Assembly (NCBI GenBank): GCA_947304185.1
Contig: CAMZAM010000016.1
Coordinates: 1-56,035, forward strand
Direction of reading: 5' to 3'
DNA from: an uncultured Bacteroidales bacterium
GTDB lineage: Bacteria; Bacteroidota; Bacteroidia; Bacteroidales; F082
Length of the DNA: 56,035 nucleotides
The notes beneath the pieces are model-generated. The model did no database searches. It had not been told where the DNA came from and was given only the letters and a program-made list of their open reading frames with translations. The translations under genes and the position numbers were made by a program. Of the stretch, positions 44,052 through 52,293 are shown piece by piece; within the stretch, counting starts at the first letter, position 1, and each line of letters starts with the position of its first letter.

Positions 44052-44459
44052 GATAAAATCGATAGCCTCGGCATAGCCTTCCAAACCATGACCGACTATT
44101 GAATGCACTGCAGCTTCTGCTGTGAATGAATGACGCCGGTATTCTTCCCTTTCGTAGATATTGGAGATATGAACTTCCACCACTGGAATCTTTATCGCCC
44201 TGATGGCATCGGCCAACGCTATCGAGGTATGCGCATAGCCACCAGGGTTGAAGACCACGCCATCGTATTTTCCCATCGCCTCTTGCAGCTTATCGATCAA
44301 GACACCTTCATGGTTCGACTGATAAGCATCGATTTGGCAGTCGGGAAAACGTTTTTTCATCTCCTTGAAATAATCCTCAAGCGATTGATTACCATATATT
44401 TCCGGCTCACGTCGGCCGATAAGGTTCAGATTCGGGCCATTTAAAATCAATATCTTCAT
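44025..44459 (-). CDS. aroQ: Type II 3-dehydroquinate dehydratase
   Basis: A 144-residue enzyme that dehydrates 3-dehydroquinate to 3-dehydroshikimate, step three of aromatic amino acid synthesis. Motifs are LILNGPNLNLIGRREPEIYG (catalytic Tyr), QSNHEGVLIDKLQEA, VFNPGGYAHTSIALADAI and VEVHISNIYEREEYRRHS (catalytic His). The start overlaps the stop of the calcium ATPase gene (ATGA), which places it at the end of the seven-gene run. The last eight residues (RHFDRSGM) and the stop codon are read from the right arm of the repeat at 43877-44051, which suggests that the native C-terminus was replaced when the repeat inserted. Confidence 0.95.
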   Translation of the reverse strand: MKILILNGPNLNLIGRREPEIYGNQSLEDYFKEMKKRFPDCQIDAYQSNHEGVLIDKLQEAMGKYDGVVFNPGGYAHTSIALADAIRAIKIPVVEVHISNIYEREEYRRHSFTAEAAVHSIVGHGLEGYAEAIDFIRHFDRSGM

Positions 44460-47182
44460 ACTTTTTCTCTTTTAATCAAACGTACAAATTCGCCTATCAA
44501 TACCACAGGGCTCGTGCCTATGAAACAGATAAGCCAGTCGTGCCATTTCAGTGGTTCGACGTTGAACATCTCACCGCCGATAGTGACTATCAGGAACTGT
44601 CCGACGAGTATTATCATGAGGGTTAGTTCGAATCCTCCGAATGTCTTGGTGACGTTATGGAACGCCGATTGTCCGGTATGATATGCCTTGGCGTTGAAGA
44701 GGTTCCAGAACTGCAGGAACACGAATATCGTAAACGTCAGTGAATGCTCGTATGGGGTATAGCTGCTGGCATCTGCGATGTTAAGGTTAAAATAGTTTCG
44801 CAGATAATCCATGAATGAGAAGTCGAGCATCGAGCCTGTCTCCACGTGTTTGAAATACTGTACGAATCCCAGCAATATCACAGTAAACGCCAGACCCACG
44901 GTGAATATCGACTTCACCATTGGTTTGGTGAGTATATGTGCGTCTTGGGAGCGTGGTTTCTCATTCATGACGTTCTCCGACGGTGGCAGCGAGGCCAATG
45001 CGAGGGCTGCGAACGTATCCATGATGAGGTTGACCCAAAGCATCTGAGTGACGGTGAGGACAGCGTCGGTGCCAAGAAGAGCTCCCAGCATCACCACGAG
45101 ACATGCCGCCACGTTGATGGTCATCTGGAACAGGATGAAACGCTGGATGTTGAGGTATAGTGAGCGGCCCCACATCACAGCTCTGCATATCGAACGGAAC
45201 GAGTTGTCGAGGATGGTGATATCCGATGCTTCCTTTGCCACGGTGGTGCCGTCACCCATCGAGAGGCCTACCTGAGCCGCCTTGAGTGCAGGAGCGTCGT
45301 TGGTGCCATCGCCAGTGACAGCTACCACTTCGCCATATGTCTGCTGCAGTCGCACCAGGCGTTCCTTGTCCATAGGACGTGCACGCGACATAATTTTAAT
45401 CATCGGGATGCGACGACGAGCCTCTTCATTGGAGAGAGCCTCGAAATCTTTGCCTGAGATATGGTTGAAGTCTTTCTGGTCGGTGTCTTTCCACAGTCCG
45501 AGCTGACGACCTATCTCAATAGCTGTTCCGGGAGTGTCGCCAGTAACAATCTTAACGTCGATGCCAGCTTTCAGACATTTGGCAACGGCTTCGGCGACAT
45601 CAGAACGTATAGGGTCGGCGATGGCTACAGCAGCAACGAAGATGAGATTCTCGGCCACGAGGTTGTCGGTCTTCTTGTCGAACGACTGTTCGTTGACGTC
45701 AGCCTCCTTATATGCTATGGCCAGCGTACGCATAGCCCTTCCGTTATATTCAAACAATTGATTCTCAATGGCTCCACGATATTGCGCAATGTCGACAACA
45801 CCATCATCGGTGAGAATCTTGTTGCAATGCGCCAGGATGATCTCTGGAGCGCCTTTAACGTAAAACATAGGCTTTCCGAACGTCTTTGAGTCGACGACGG
45901 TGGCCATGAATTTATATTTCGTTGAGAAAGGCACCTGTTGAAGCAGCTTCATGTCGCCTCTATAATCATAATAGTTAACTCCTTGATTATAAAGCCATAA
46001 CAGAAGCGCGCCTTCGGTAGGATTGCCTATCGCCTTGATCTTTTCTTTATTTGTGAAATCGAGGTATGCTGTGGTATTTACTGCGATGCTTTCTTTAAGA
46101 ATATCTAATGATTTAGAATAAGTCAGCATCTCAGCAACGCTCATCTGATTCTGTGTCAGGGTGCCTGTCTTGTCGGTGCATATCACTGTAGCTGCACCCA
46201 TAGTCTCACAGGCATGTAATTTACGAACTAAGTTATTGGTACTCAGCATTCTACGCATGCTAAGCGCAAGACTCAACGTGACGCTCATCGGAAGGCCTTC
46301 AGGCACTGCCACCACGATGATTGTGACGGCTATCATAGCCGAATTGAGTGCATATTGCAGGAATCGCATCCAGTCGATGCCGTCGCCGATGTGATCGTCG
46401 TGGACGAAATACATCACGAAACGTGTCACAAGGATGATTCCGGCGATGATATAGCTGGCGATGCATATCAGCTTACCCAGTTTGTCGAGCTGTATATTAA
46501 GAGGTGTCTTGACGTTGCTGTCGATTTGCGAGCCTTTATAGACTTTGCCCCATTCGGTGGCATCTCCTACCCTCTCGACCTGCATAACTCCGTGTCCGTC
46601 AATAATTTTACTGCCACGCATCACCCAGTTCGACGGGTAAGTGGCTTCGTCGTTAAAATCTTTCTCTTCTGTTGTTTTGCGTGCCATCGGCTCACCTGTG
46701 AGGTCCGACTCGTTGACCTGCAGTGAGAACGCGTCAAGCAGCACGCCGTCGGCGGGCACCTCATCACCGGTCTCGATGATAACGATGTCGCCTACCACTA
46801 TCTCCTGGCGTTGGACCAGCGTGACGTTGCCGTCGCGCACGACCTTCACCATCTCCTCATCATTGACTTGATTGAGGATATCGAATTTTTTGTTGGCGCT
46901 GAGTTCGAAGATGAACCCCACACATGTCGCCAACATTATAGCCACAAAAATTCCAAGTGGCTCAAATAAAACATGTACTCCCTGATCGGTGGTAACATAT
47001 TGATACACAGCGACTCCGATAGAGAGAGCAAGGGCTATCAGAAGGATCTGGATTATCGGATCTTTGAACTTGCCCAGAAACTGATGAAACACCGACTCCT
47101 TTTTCGGAGGGGTGAGAATATTAAAGCCGTGCAGAGCACGGCTTTTTTCTACTTGTTCGCTAGTAAGGCCTTGATATTTCAT
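44456..47182 (-). CDS. Calcium-translocating P-type ATPase, PMCA type
   Basis: A 908-residue P2-type ATPase that pumps Ca2+ out across the inner membrane. Visible elements are the actuator loop VNESDLTGEP, the M4 site VVAVPEGLPMSVTL, the phosphorylation motif VICTDKTGTLTQNQM, the hinge TGDGTNDAPALKAAQVGLSM, and the M6 region LWVNLIMDTFAALALA with Asn and Asp as Ca2+ ligands. Ten membrane segments are expected. The start overlaps the stop of the exported protein upstream by one base (TAATG), and its own stop overlaps the aroQ start. It is therefore translationally tied to the envelope-protein genes. Confidence 0.95.
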   Translation of the reverse strand: MKYQGLTSEQVEKSRALHGFNILTPPKKESVFHQFLGKFKDPIIQILLIALALSIGVAVYQYVTTDQGVHVLFEPLGIFVAIMLATCVGFIFELSANKKFDILNQVNDEEMVKVVRDGNVTLVQRQEIVVGDIVIIETGDEVPADGVLLDAFSLQVNESDLTGEPMARKTTEEKDFNDEATYPSNWVMRGSKIIDGHGVMQVERVGDATEWGKVYKGSQIDSNVKTPLNIQLDKLGKLICIASYIIAGIILVTRFVMYFVHDDHIGDGIDWMRFLQYALNSAMIAVTIIVVAVPEGLPMSVTLSLALSMRRMLSTNNLVRKLHACETMGAATVICTDKTGTLTQNQMSVAEMLTYSKSLDILKESIAVNTTAYLDFTNKEKIKAIGNPTEGALLLWLYNQGVNYYDYRGDMKLLQQVPFSTKYKFMATVVDSKTFGKPMFYVKGAPEIILAHCNKILTDDGVVDIAQYRGAIENQLFEYNGRAMRTLAIAYKEADVNEQSFDKKTDNLVAENLIFVAAVAIADPIRSDVAEAVAKCLKAGIDVKIVTGDTPGTAIEIGRQLGLWKDTDQKDFNHISGKDFEALSNEEARRRIPMIKIMSRARPMDKERLVRLQQTYGEVVAVTGDGTNDAPALKAAQVGLSMGDGTTVAKEASDITILDNSFRSICRAVMWGRSLYLNIQRFILFQMTINVAACLVVMLGALLGTDAVLTVTQMLWVNLIMDTFAALALASLPPSENVMNEKPRSQDAHILTKPMVKSIFTVGLAFTVILLGFVQYFKHVETGSMLDFSFMDYLRNYFNLNIADASSYTPYEHSLTFTIFVFLQFWNLFNAKAYHTGQSAFHNVTKTFGGFELTLMIILVGQFLIVTIGGEMFNVEPLKWHDWLICFIGTSPVVLIGEFVRLIKREKV

Positions 47183-47766
47183 TATCTGATGTTACCATAG
47201 TCTTCCATAGCCTTGTCGAATTCCTCTTTGAACTGGTGCTCTCTGAAGTCAATCTTGAGCTCCTGGTCTTTTGTGAAGGTGTTGACCACTTCTTGATAGA
47301 CCATATTGGCATCCAACTCAACACAAGTGTAGACGATGTATCTTCCAGGATTTGCTGTGCTTGGCTCTTTGTCCCAGCATGTCACCGGTGTGCCTTTCAC
47401 TTTAGCTTTGATGATGTCCAAAGCCTGGATTGTGTTCTTAGCGATTCTTGTTGACTCGTTGTTCTCCTGGTGTTTCTGTGAGAATGACTTGACAGCTCTC
47501 TCGACGCATGTCTCAATCATTGCCTGAAGTTCGTCACGAGCGGCCTGTGCTGCGAAGATTCTTGCATCCTGCAAGTCATATTCGCTATCGGCAACTGACT
47601 GACCGAGGTATTTGAATGTGCCGCCGGCTGTAGCTACACAGTCAGGACATGGCAGATTCATAGGCTGACGCTGTGGTTGTGGCTGTGCTGTTTCTTTGCT
47701 TGATCCGCATGACATTGCGACGAATGCCAAGAAAGCGATTCCTAAAAATAAATTTACTTTTTTCAT
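47182..47766 (-). CDS. LPP20-like lipoprotein of unknown function
   Basis: The lipobox is AFVAMSC (Cys near residue 20). After a Pro/Gln-rich linker comes a pattern like LPP20/FlgT-N domains: a Gly-containing strand, then an Ala-rich helix (ARIFAAQAARDELQAMIETC, about residues 68-88). A central strand pair (RYIVYTCVELDANMVYQEVV) and a charged C-terminal helix follow. Cys residues CPDC near residue 40 could form a disulfide. I do not recognise a named family. It is the fifth of five exported proteins in tandem and its stop overlaps the ATPase start. Confidence 0.7.
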   Translation of the reverse strand: MKKVNLFLGIAFLAFVAMSCGSSKETAQPQPQRQPMNLPCPDCVATAGGTFKYLGQSVADSEYDLQDARIFAAQAARDELQAMIETCVERAVKSFSQKHQENNESTRIAKNTIQALDIIKAKVKGTPVTCWDKEPSTANPGRYIVYTCVELDANMVYQEVVNTFTKDQELKIDFREHQFKEEFDKAMEDYGNIR

Positions 47767-47794
47767 AATGTAAAGATTTAGTTAATAATTAAGT

Positions 47795-48727
47795 TTATTT
47801 CAATTTAAAAAACACTTGTTCTTTCACGTATTTAGAACCGAAACGGTAACGCACCTCGACATAATTGTCGTCTTGTGCGTAGCAGTAGTCTTTATTATAG
47901 TTTACGATGATTACGTCACCCTGGTTCTTCACGCTGAACTGTTCGGCGCAGTTTGATGTCACCTTCGGGTTCTGTGATGTTGTTATGACTTTACCATTGT
48001 AGAGCAGACGCAGAGTCAATCTGCCAGGGGTATTGTCGATGACATCGATCGTAATGTCATTGTAAACAGCTATGTATCTGTTAGTTATGCCTTCGATGGT
48101 GTAGTAGCGGCTATCCTCGTCGCCCACTTCTTTTGCCAAGGCACCTAGTGCTGTGATGGCGTCGCCTATCTGTTCCACCGACTCGATGTTGTCGAGGCCG
48201 TCTTCGTATGATTTAATCTTATTGTCAAGCTGTTTCTCATGTTCTTCGTAAGCTGTCACGAGGTCGACAAGGTCGAAGCTTGAGAAAGGATATTTCACAT
48301 AAAGAACGTAATACTCCTCGCCTGTCTTCTTATTACGATACAGTTCCTGATAGGTATCGGCCTTAGTGATGCTAACGCCTTGAATTGCAGGCATCTTAGC
48401 GATTTTCGACTGCGTCTCGATTGTCATCGTTCTGCTTGTCTTCACGTCATCGCCATCGACCTGTTTCAGAGAGTATGAATCGACGAAACGCTGTACGTTA
48501 GTCGCCACCGACGAGGCTATCTCAGCACGGACCTTATCCATCGCGTCGGTCTTAACAGCCTCAAGAGTTGGCTTATCCGACTGAACGATGATGAAGTTCT
48601 TCACGCTGCCTTGGCCCACCCATTCTGGCTTTGGACCGCTTTTCTCGATGAGTTTGAAGCCTTTTTTCTGCGCGAAAGTACAGAGAGGCAACATCATCGC
48701 GAGAGCTATTATCAATATTCTTCTCAT
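47795..48727 (-). CDS. Exported protein with LPP20-like N-terminal domain
   Basis: A signal peptide (MRRILIIALAMMLPLCTFAQ) is followed by an LPP20-like domain to about residue 150: GPKPEWVGQGSV, an Ala-containing helix (AMDKVRAEIASSVATNVQRF) and QELYRNKKTGEEYYVLYVKY. A short helical region (EEHEKQLDNKIKSYEDGLDN) comes next, then a C-terminal beta domain (about 215-310; DITIDVIDNTPGRLTLRLLY). LPP20-type domains occur in outer-membrane-associated proteins including flagellar FlgT and CsgG-related assemblies. No flagellar or curli genes are here. Gaps to its neighbours are 11 and 28 bp. Confidence 0.7.
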   Translation of the reverse strand: MRRILIIALAMMLPLCTFAQKKGFKLIEKSGPKPEWVGQGSVKNFIIVQSDKPTLEAVKTDAMDKVRAEIASSVATNVQRFVDSYSLKQVDGDDVKTSRTMTIETQSKIAKMPAIQGVSITKADTYQELYRNKKTGEEYYVLYVKYPFSSFDLVDLVTAYEEHEKQLDNKIKSYEDGLDNIESVEQIGDAITALGALAKEVGDEDSRYYTIEGITNRYIAVYNDITIDVIDNTPGRLTLRLLYNGKVITTSQNPKVTSNCAEQFSVKNQGDVIIVNYNKDYCYAQDDNYVEVRYRFGSKYVKEQVFFKLK

Positions 48728-48738
48728 AATCTCAATCT

Positions 48739-49293
48739 TTATTCAAAAATCCAAGAAACATCAGGATCGCCGCCATTTTCCTCCGACGACTCGTTTTGAT
48801 CGATTGCCTGATAATATTCGATAGCTCTGTTCTTACCCACAGTGATGAGCTTTTTGAGCTTATGGTCGCGGGCTTGAATTGATTTTATCGCCTTTGCCAG
48901 AGCTGCAGCGTCGTTATCGGCCATGCCGTTTTTATTGATAATCTCTTGTGACAGAATCACTTTGTTGACATTATCGACGAAATACACTGCCACTTCGACT
49001 TCAGCAGTATGTTGAGGCGGAATCGATGCGGTAACGTTTTTCGACAGCACTGTCACTGAGGTGACGAGGAGAAAACGACTATCGTTAGTCGTTGCGCCGA
49101 GGCCGTTGAGTGTCACTGCCTGATTCAGGCGGTTGTAGAGCACTGTCAGGGCGTCACCCTTTATCTCATTGTTGGTTGGCATGAGCACGCGTACAGGAAT
49201 CATCTGCTCAAAGGTCATCTTATCCTGAGCCTTGACCAAGACACTTGAAACGCTTAAAAGCAATGCCAGAAGTAAAAATTTGATATTTTTCAT
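48739..49293 (-). CDS. Exported protein of unknown function
   Basis: A 184-residue protein with a signal peptide (MKNIKFLLLALLLSVSSVLVKAQ). The mature part has an alpha/beta pattern with a helix ALTVLYNRLNQAVTLNGLG and strands RFLLVTSVTVLSKNVTASI and EVEVAVYFVDNVNKVILSQ. It then ends in a helical region and an acidic tail. The strand-helix order resembles the anticodon-binding-like domains seen in CsgG-type outer-membrane assembly proteins, but this is only a shape impression. It lies 15 bp after the 478-residue gene and 11 bp before the LPP20-like gene. Confidence 0.65.
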   Translation of the reverse strand: MKNIKFLLLALLLSVSSVLVKAQDKMTFEQMIPVRVLMPTNNEIKGDALTVLYNRLNQAVTLNGLGATTNDSRFLLVTSVTVLSKNVTASIPPQHTAEVEVAVYFVDNVNKVILSQEIINKNGMADNDAAALAKAIKSIQARDHKLKKLITVGKNRAIEYYQAIDQNESSEENGGDPDVSWIFE

Positions 49294-49308
49294 GTCTTTA
49301 CAATTTTA

Positions 49309-50745
49309 TTATAACACTAACCAGACCTCGCTCGGGCCACGCATATAGATGGTCCCTTCCACATTATATGTGTCGCGCAGATAGGTCTGCAATCCTTGCA
49401 GATATTCTTGAGTATCAACACGTTGCACTGCACCACGACGGCCAACCTTTGTCAGCGGGATCATCACTTGGTTGAATGTGATGACGTTAGGGCTGATGCT
49501 TCGTGTCGGGTTGTTATCGACTGTGTTATCCTGCAGCCAATAGTAGATAATGTCGCCGAGTGTGGTCTGCTGTCCCTCAAAGGCGAATGTTGTTCTCAGC
49601 AGGTCGTAGTCGGAATTATCGGTACGTTTGACCTTAACGGTGATCTGACGGCCGTTTTTCGACATATTCACATATTCATTCTGCAGTTTCTTGCAGAACA
49701 GATCCATGTGGTTAAGCACTGCTTCTTCAAGCAAAGTGTTGATTGATGCTGAACTTGACGGTTTGCCGTCGCCATGGGCGTGAGCGATCTCACGTGCGTT
49801 TGAGCTGACGTCGACAGCCTTCATGTTAAATGTAACATAACGTTGTGCACCCACTTCCATGATTTCGAAGTCGAGGTCGACGATAAAGTCAACATTTGCT
49901 GTACGTTTGATGCGATCGGTTGGCGACTCGGCGATAGCTCCGTCGAGGCCATAGTCCTGACCTACAAACTGATTTTCCGACTCTTCCTGTTTGAGGCTTC
50001 TCATCAGGAATTCAAGGCTCTGCACCTCAAAGCCTTTCTTGTTGAAAATCTCGTTAAGTGATGATATCACAAGGCGAAGGTCGCGTGCATCTTCTCTGTT
50101 GAACACGTCGTAGTTAGACACTGTACGCACAACGCCGTTCTCGTCTTTCCATTTCTGGACGTAACCCATCTCGGTGCAATACACGTCGGATGGCACCACC
50201 ATCAGGATAGGCTTGGCATACTTTCCAGCGCCGGTGTTCTTGATATCCTGAGCATAGCCTTTATCCTGCATATACTGCAGAAGTTCATCGTAAAGCACCT
50301 GTACGTCGACGGAGATGCTGTACACCTTGCCGTTTTTCACCGACTTTGGCTGACCCGTCTTGTTGATGAAGCGATGATATTGTCCGCCTGGGGTCTTCTT
50401 TGTAGGAAGTGCAAGGAAATTCTCGAAGAAACCGATATTTTCCTCTGCCACGGCGTATGACACGATAGCCGGAGTTGCTTTTGTCTGCTCCGATGCTGTG
50501 ATGCCCCGGAAGAGACATGCTGCGATAGCGTCACGCTTAGCCATCTGGATGCCTTCAGTAACATCTTTGGCTGTTGTTGTCACTGTAAACACTTTAGTGC
50601 CGTCTTGTCCGACACCAATATACTGAACCTCATACTGTTGGTCGAGGACAGAACGTTTCTCGTTGTTTTTCTGGGCAAAAACGCTATTTGCCGTTAAAAG
50701 CAACAATAATGCGGGAATAAATCCCAGTTTTATAAGTTTTTTCAT
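49309..50745 (-). CDS. Large exported protein, possibly DUF6175-like
   Basis: A 478-residue protein from the ATG at 50745, which begins the signal peptide MKKLIKLGFIPALLLLLTAN; a longer frame from 50766 would overlap the upstream gene. The N-terminal domain contains an LPP20-like run (TKVFTVTTTAKDVTEGIQMA, then KRDAIAACLFRGI, about residues 45-85). A middle domain contains ILMVVPSDVYCTEMGYVQKW and a helix with DLRLVISSLNEIFNKKGFEV. The C-terminal part has NEYVNMSKNGRQITVKVKRT and ends in GTIYMRGPSEVWLVL. I recall a Bacteroidota family named DUF6175 with this look, but I cannot verify it. No enzymatic motif is seen. Confidence 0.65.
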   Translation of the reverse strand: MKKLIKLGFIPALLLLLTANSVFAQKNNEKRSVLDQQYEVQYIGVGQDGTKVFTVTTTAKDVTEGIQMAKRDAIAACLFRGITASEQTKATPAIVSYAVAEENIGFFENFLALPTKKTPGGQYHRFINKTGQPKSVKNGKVYSISVDVQVLYDELLQYMQDKGYAQDIKNTGAGKYAKPILMVVPSDVYCTEMGYVQKWKDENGVVRTVSNYDVFNREDARDLRLVISSLNEIFNKKGFEVQSLEFLMRSLKQEESENQFVGQDYGLDGAIAESPTDRIKRTANVDFIVDLDFEIMEVGAQRYVTFNMKAVDVSSNAREIAHAHGDGKPSSSASINTLLEEAVLNHMDLFCKKLQNEYVNMSKNGRQITVKVKRTDNSDYDLLRTTFAFEGQQTTLGDIIYYWLQDNTVDNNPTRSISPNVITFNQVMIPLTKVGRRGAVQRVDTQEYLQGLQTYLRDTYNVEGTIYMRGPSEVWLVL

Positions 50746-50756
50746 AACGAATAGTA

Positions 50757-51338
50757 TTATTTCCAATCAATAGGTACGTTGCGCATCTCGATACGGCATT
50801 CGCCGATGCTGAATATCATAACCGGCATCACCTTGGTTTTGTTAGGGTTGATTTTTCCAGGAACGTCAAACGATGTCTTAAAAGGAATGTCGGTCAGAGT
50901 GCTGTAACGCTCAGGCGAATAGCCTCTTGTATGTTCTTCGCCGTCATTGTCGTAACCCACGAAGTTGCCACCGATGTTCATATCCTTGTTAGTGCTGTGG
51001 TTGGTGACCTTAAGTGTCAGCTTAATCGTCTGGCTGGCTCTGCTACCAATCAAAGAGACGAATTCCACGTCAAGCCACTCCTCGCAAGGATTTGAAAGTG
51101 TCATCGTGGATGTTTTGACGGTAGGCTGTGCCTTATCTTCGGCATCCTTTGCCTCCGGGACATCTTCTGTTGCTGTCACCTCAACTTTTCTGCGGTTGAC
51201 TTTCTTCTCGTGACGACCGTTTTTGCCACCAGACTTAAGTGTCTTCTGCTCAAACGGATCGTTCGATTGGGCATTGGCTACTTCAGGTATCACCGAGATA
51301 AACATAAGAGCAAGTAATAAATAAATTAACTTCTTCAT
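50757..51338 (-). CDS. Exported protein with Ig-like domain, first gene of the envelope cluster
   Basis: The ATG at 51338 begins a signal peptide (MKKLIYLLLALMFISVIPEV then ANAQ); a TTG at 51344 is less likely. A basic and acidic linker (about residues 25-80, KVNRRKVEVTATEDVPEAKD) leads to a beta-sandwich-like domain (about 80-193). That domain has LSNPCEEWLDVEFVSLIGSR, IKLTLKVTNHSTNKDMNIGG and VMPVMIFSIGECRIEMRNV, similar to extracellular Ig-like or DUF4352-like folds. Function is unknown. It has a promoter box at 51391 and is followed by six genes in the same direction. Confidence 0.7.
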   Translation of the reverse strand: MKKLIYLLLALMFISVIPEVANAQSNDPFEQKTLKSGGKNGRHEKKVNRRKVEVTATEDVPEAKDAEDKAQPTVKTSTMTLSNPCEEWLDVEFVSLIGSRASQTIKLTLKVTNHSTNKDMNIGGNFVGYDNDGEEHTRGYSPERYSTLTDIPFKTSFDVPGKINPNKTKVMPVMIFSIGECRIEMRNVPIDWK

Positions 51339-51390
51339 ATTCAATGATTTATAAGATTATTATTCTTATTTCGCAATATGTTTAAACTTG

Positions 51391-51398
51391 CAAATATA
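51391..51398 (-). promoter_or_regulatory. -7 box TATATTTG of the seven-gene envelope run
   Basis: Minus-strand TATATTTG followed by C lies 52 bases before the ATG at 51338. It is the only clear promoter box before the run that ends with aroQ. Confidence 0.6.
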
Positions 51399-51437
51399 AA
51401 TATTTTTTAAATACAAATCAAGAAAATTCGCTTTTTT

Positions 51438-52202
51438 CTAAAGCACAAACTTCGTAATCTCCTGATTTGGCTCGAGCTCGACGGGTTCTTTGCCATATTG
51501 GAAAATCATCATTTTCTTACCGCCTTTGAGGTAATATTTGTCACCGATGACCCAGATCGCAGTGGCTTCACGCAGTCCGACAACCTTCATCTCCTGACGT
51601 ACCGCGAGATATTCGTTGATTCGATCTTGACGTGTCTCGCCGCCGTGTTTTATCATCTTATCGATCTCAGGATGCGGGTCAAGATAGTGAGGATTGATCT
51701 GGAACGGTATGAGATTCAATGTGTTAAAGCTTGCAGGCTGCACTATCGGCATGTCGTTAGTGGTGCAGAGTGTTGGGCAAGCGATGTTTGAGCCTGCGCT
51801 CCATCCGATGTAAGGCGTACCATTGTTAGCACATTCAGCGATAGCTTGCATCAGACCGAATTTATGCAACTCAGCGACAAGATGGAAGGTATTGCCGCCA
51901 CCGACCACGATGCAGTCGGCTGTCTTCACGAGCCCGACTTTATCCTCTACTTCATGCACCGACACGAATTTCTTCACCCCAAGCTTCTCGTTAAAGACTT
52001 TCTTAACCTTCTCAGTATAAGCGTCATAGCTCTTCGGATAAGGGTTACCACCGATGAAAACACCTGCGAATGGCACAAACGCCACCTTACTATCGGCACC
52101 GAGTTTGTTTTTATCGAAAAACTGTTCAAGCTGGGTCATTGCCCAAGCCAGATATGTCTCACCAAAATTGGTTGAATTACTGATTAAAAGTAAATTTCTC
52201 AT
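51438..52202 (-). CDS. pepE: Dipeptidase E (peptidase family S51)
   Basis: A 254-residue cytosolic serine peptidase that hydrolyses Asp-Xaa dipeptides. The nucleophile lies in the elbow IGWSAGSNIACPT near residue 127. CIVVGGGNTFHLVAELHKFG precedes it and forms part of the glutamine-amidotransferase-like fold. Length and start (MRNLLLISNSTNFGE) are typical. The gene stands alone with its own promoter, divergent from the GH97 gene. Confidence 0.92.
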   Translation of the reverse strand: MRNLLLISNSTNFGETYLAWAMTQLEQFFDKNKLGADSKVAFVPFAGVFIGGNPYPKSYDAYTEKVKKVFNEKLGVKKFVSVHEVEDKVGLVKTADCIVVGGGNTFHLVAELHKFGLMQAIAECANNGTPYIGWSAGSNIACPTLCTTNDMPIVQPASFNTLNLIPFQINPHYLDPHPEIDKMIKHGGETRQDRINEYLAVRQEMKVVGLREATAIWVIGDKYYLKGGKKMMIFQYGKEPVELEPNQEITKFVL

Positions 52203-52224
52203 ATTGCTATTTTTAAATTTTGTA

Positions 52225-52232
52225 CAAAAGTA
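52225..52232 (-). promoter_or_regulatory. -7 box TACTTTTG of pepE
   Basis: Minus-strand TACTTTTG lies 22 bases before the pepE ATG at 52202. Confidence 0.5.
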
Positions 52233-52264
52233 AAAATTATTTCGATATGAAATGAATTTTAGTA

Positions 52265-52272
52265 TAATTTTG
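52265..52272 (+). promoter_or_regulatory. -7 box TAATTTTG of the GH97 gene
   Basis: TAATTTTG lies 21 bases before the ATG at 52294. Confidence 0.6.
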
Positions 52273-52293
52273 TGATGATAAAAATTTAGAAAT

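Noticed and set aside
47182..51338. Curli or flagellar assembly locus
   Set aside because: The LPP20-like helices recall FlgT and CsgG, but there is no CsgA/B-like repeat protein, no CsgE/F and no flagellar gene.
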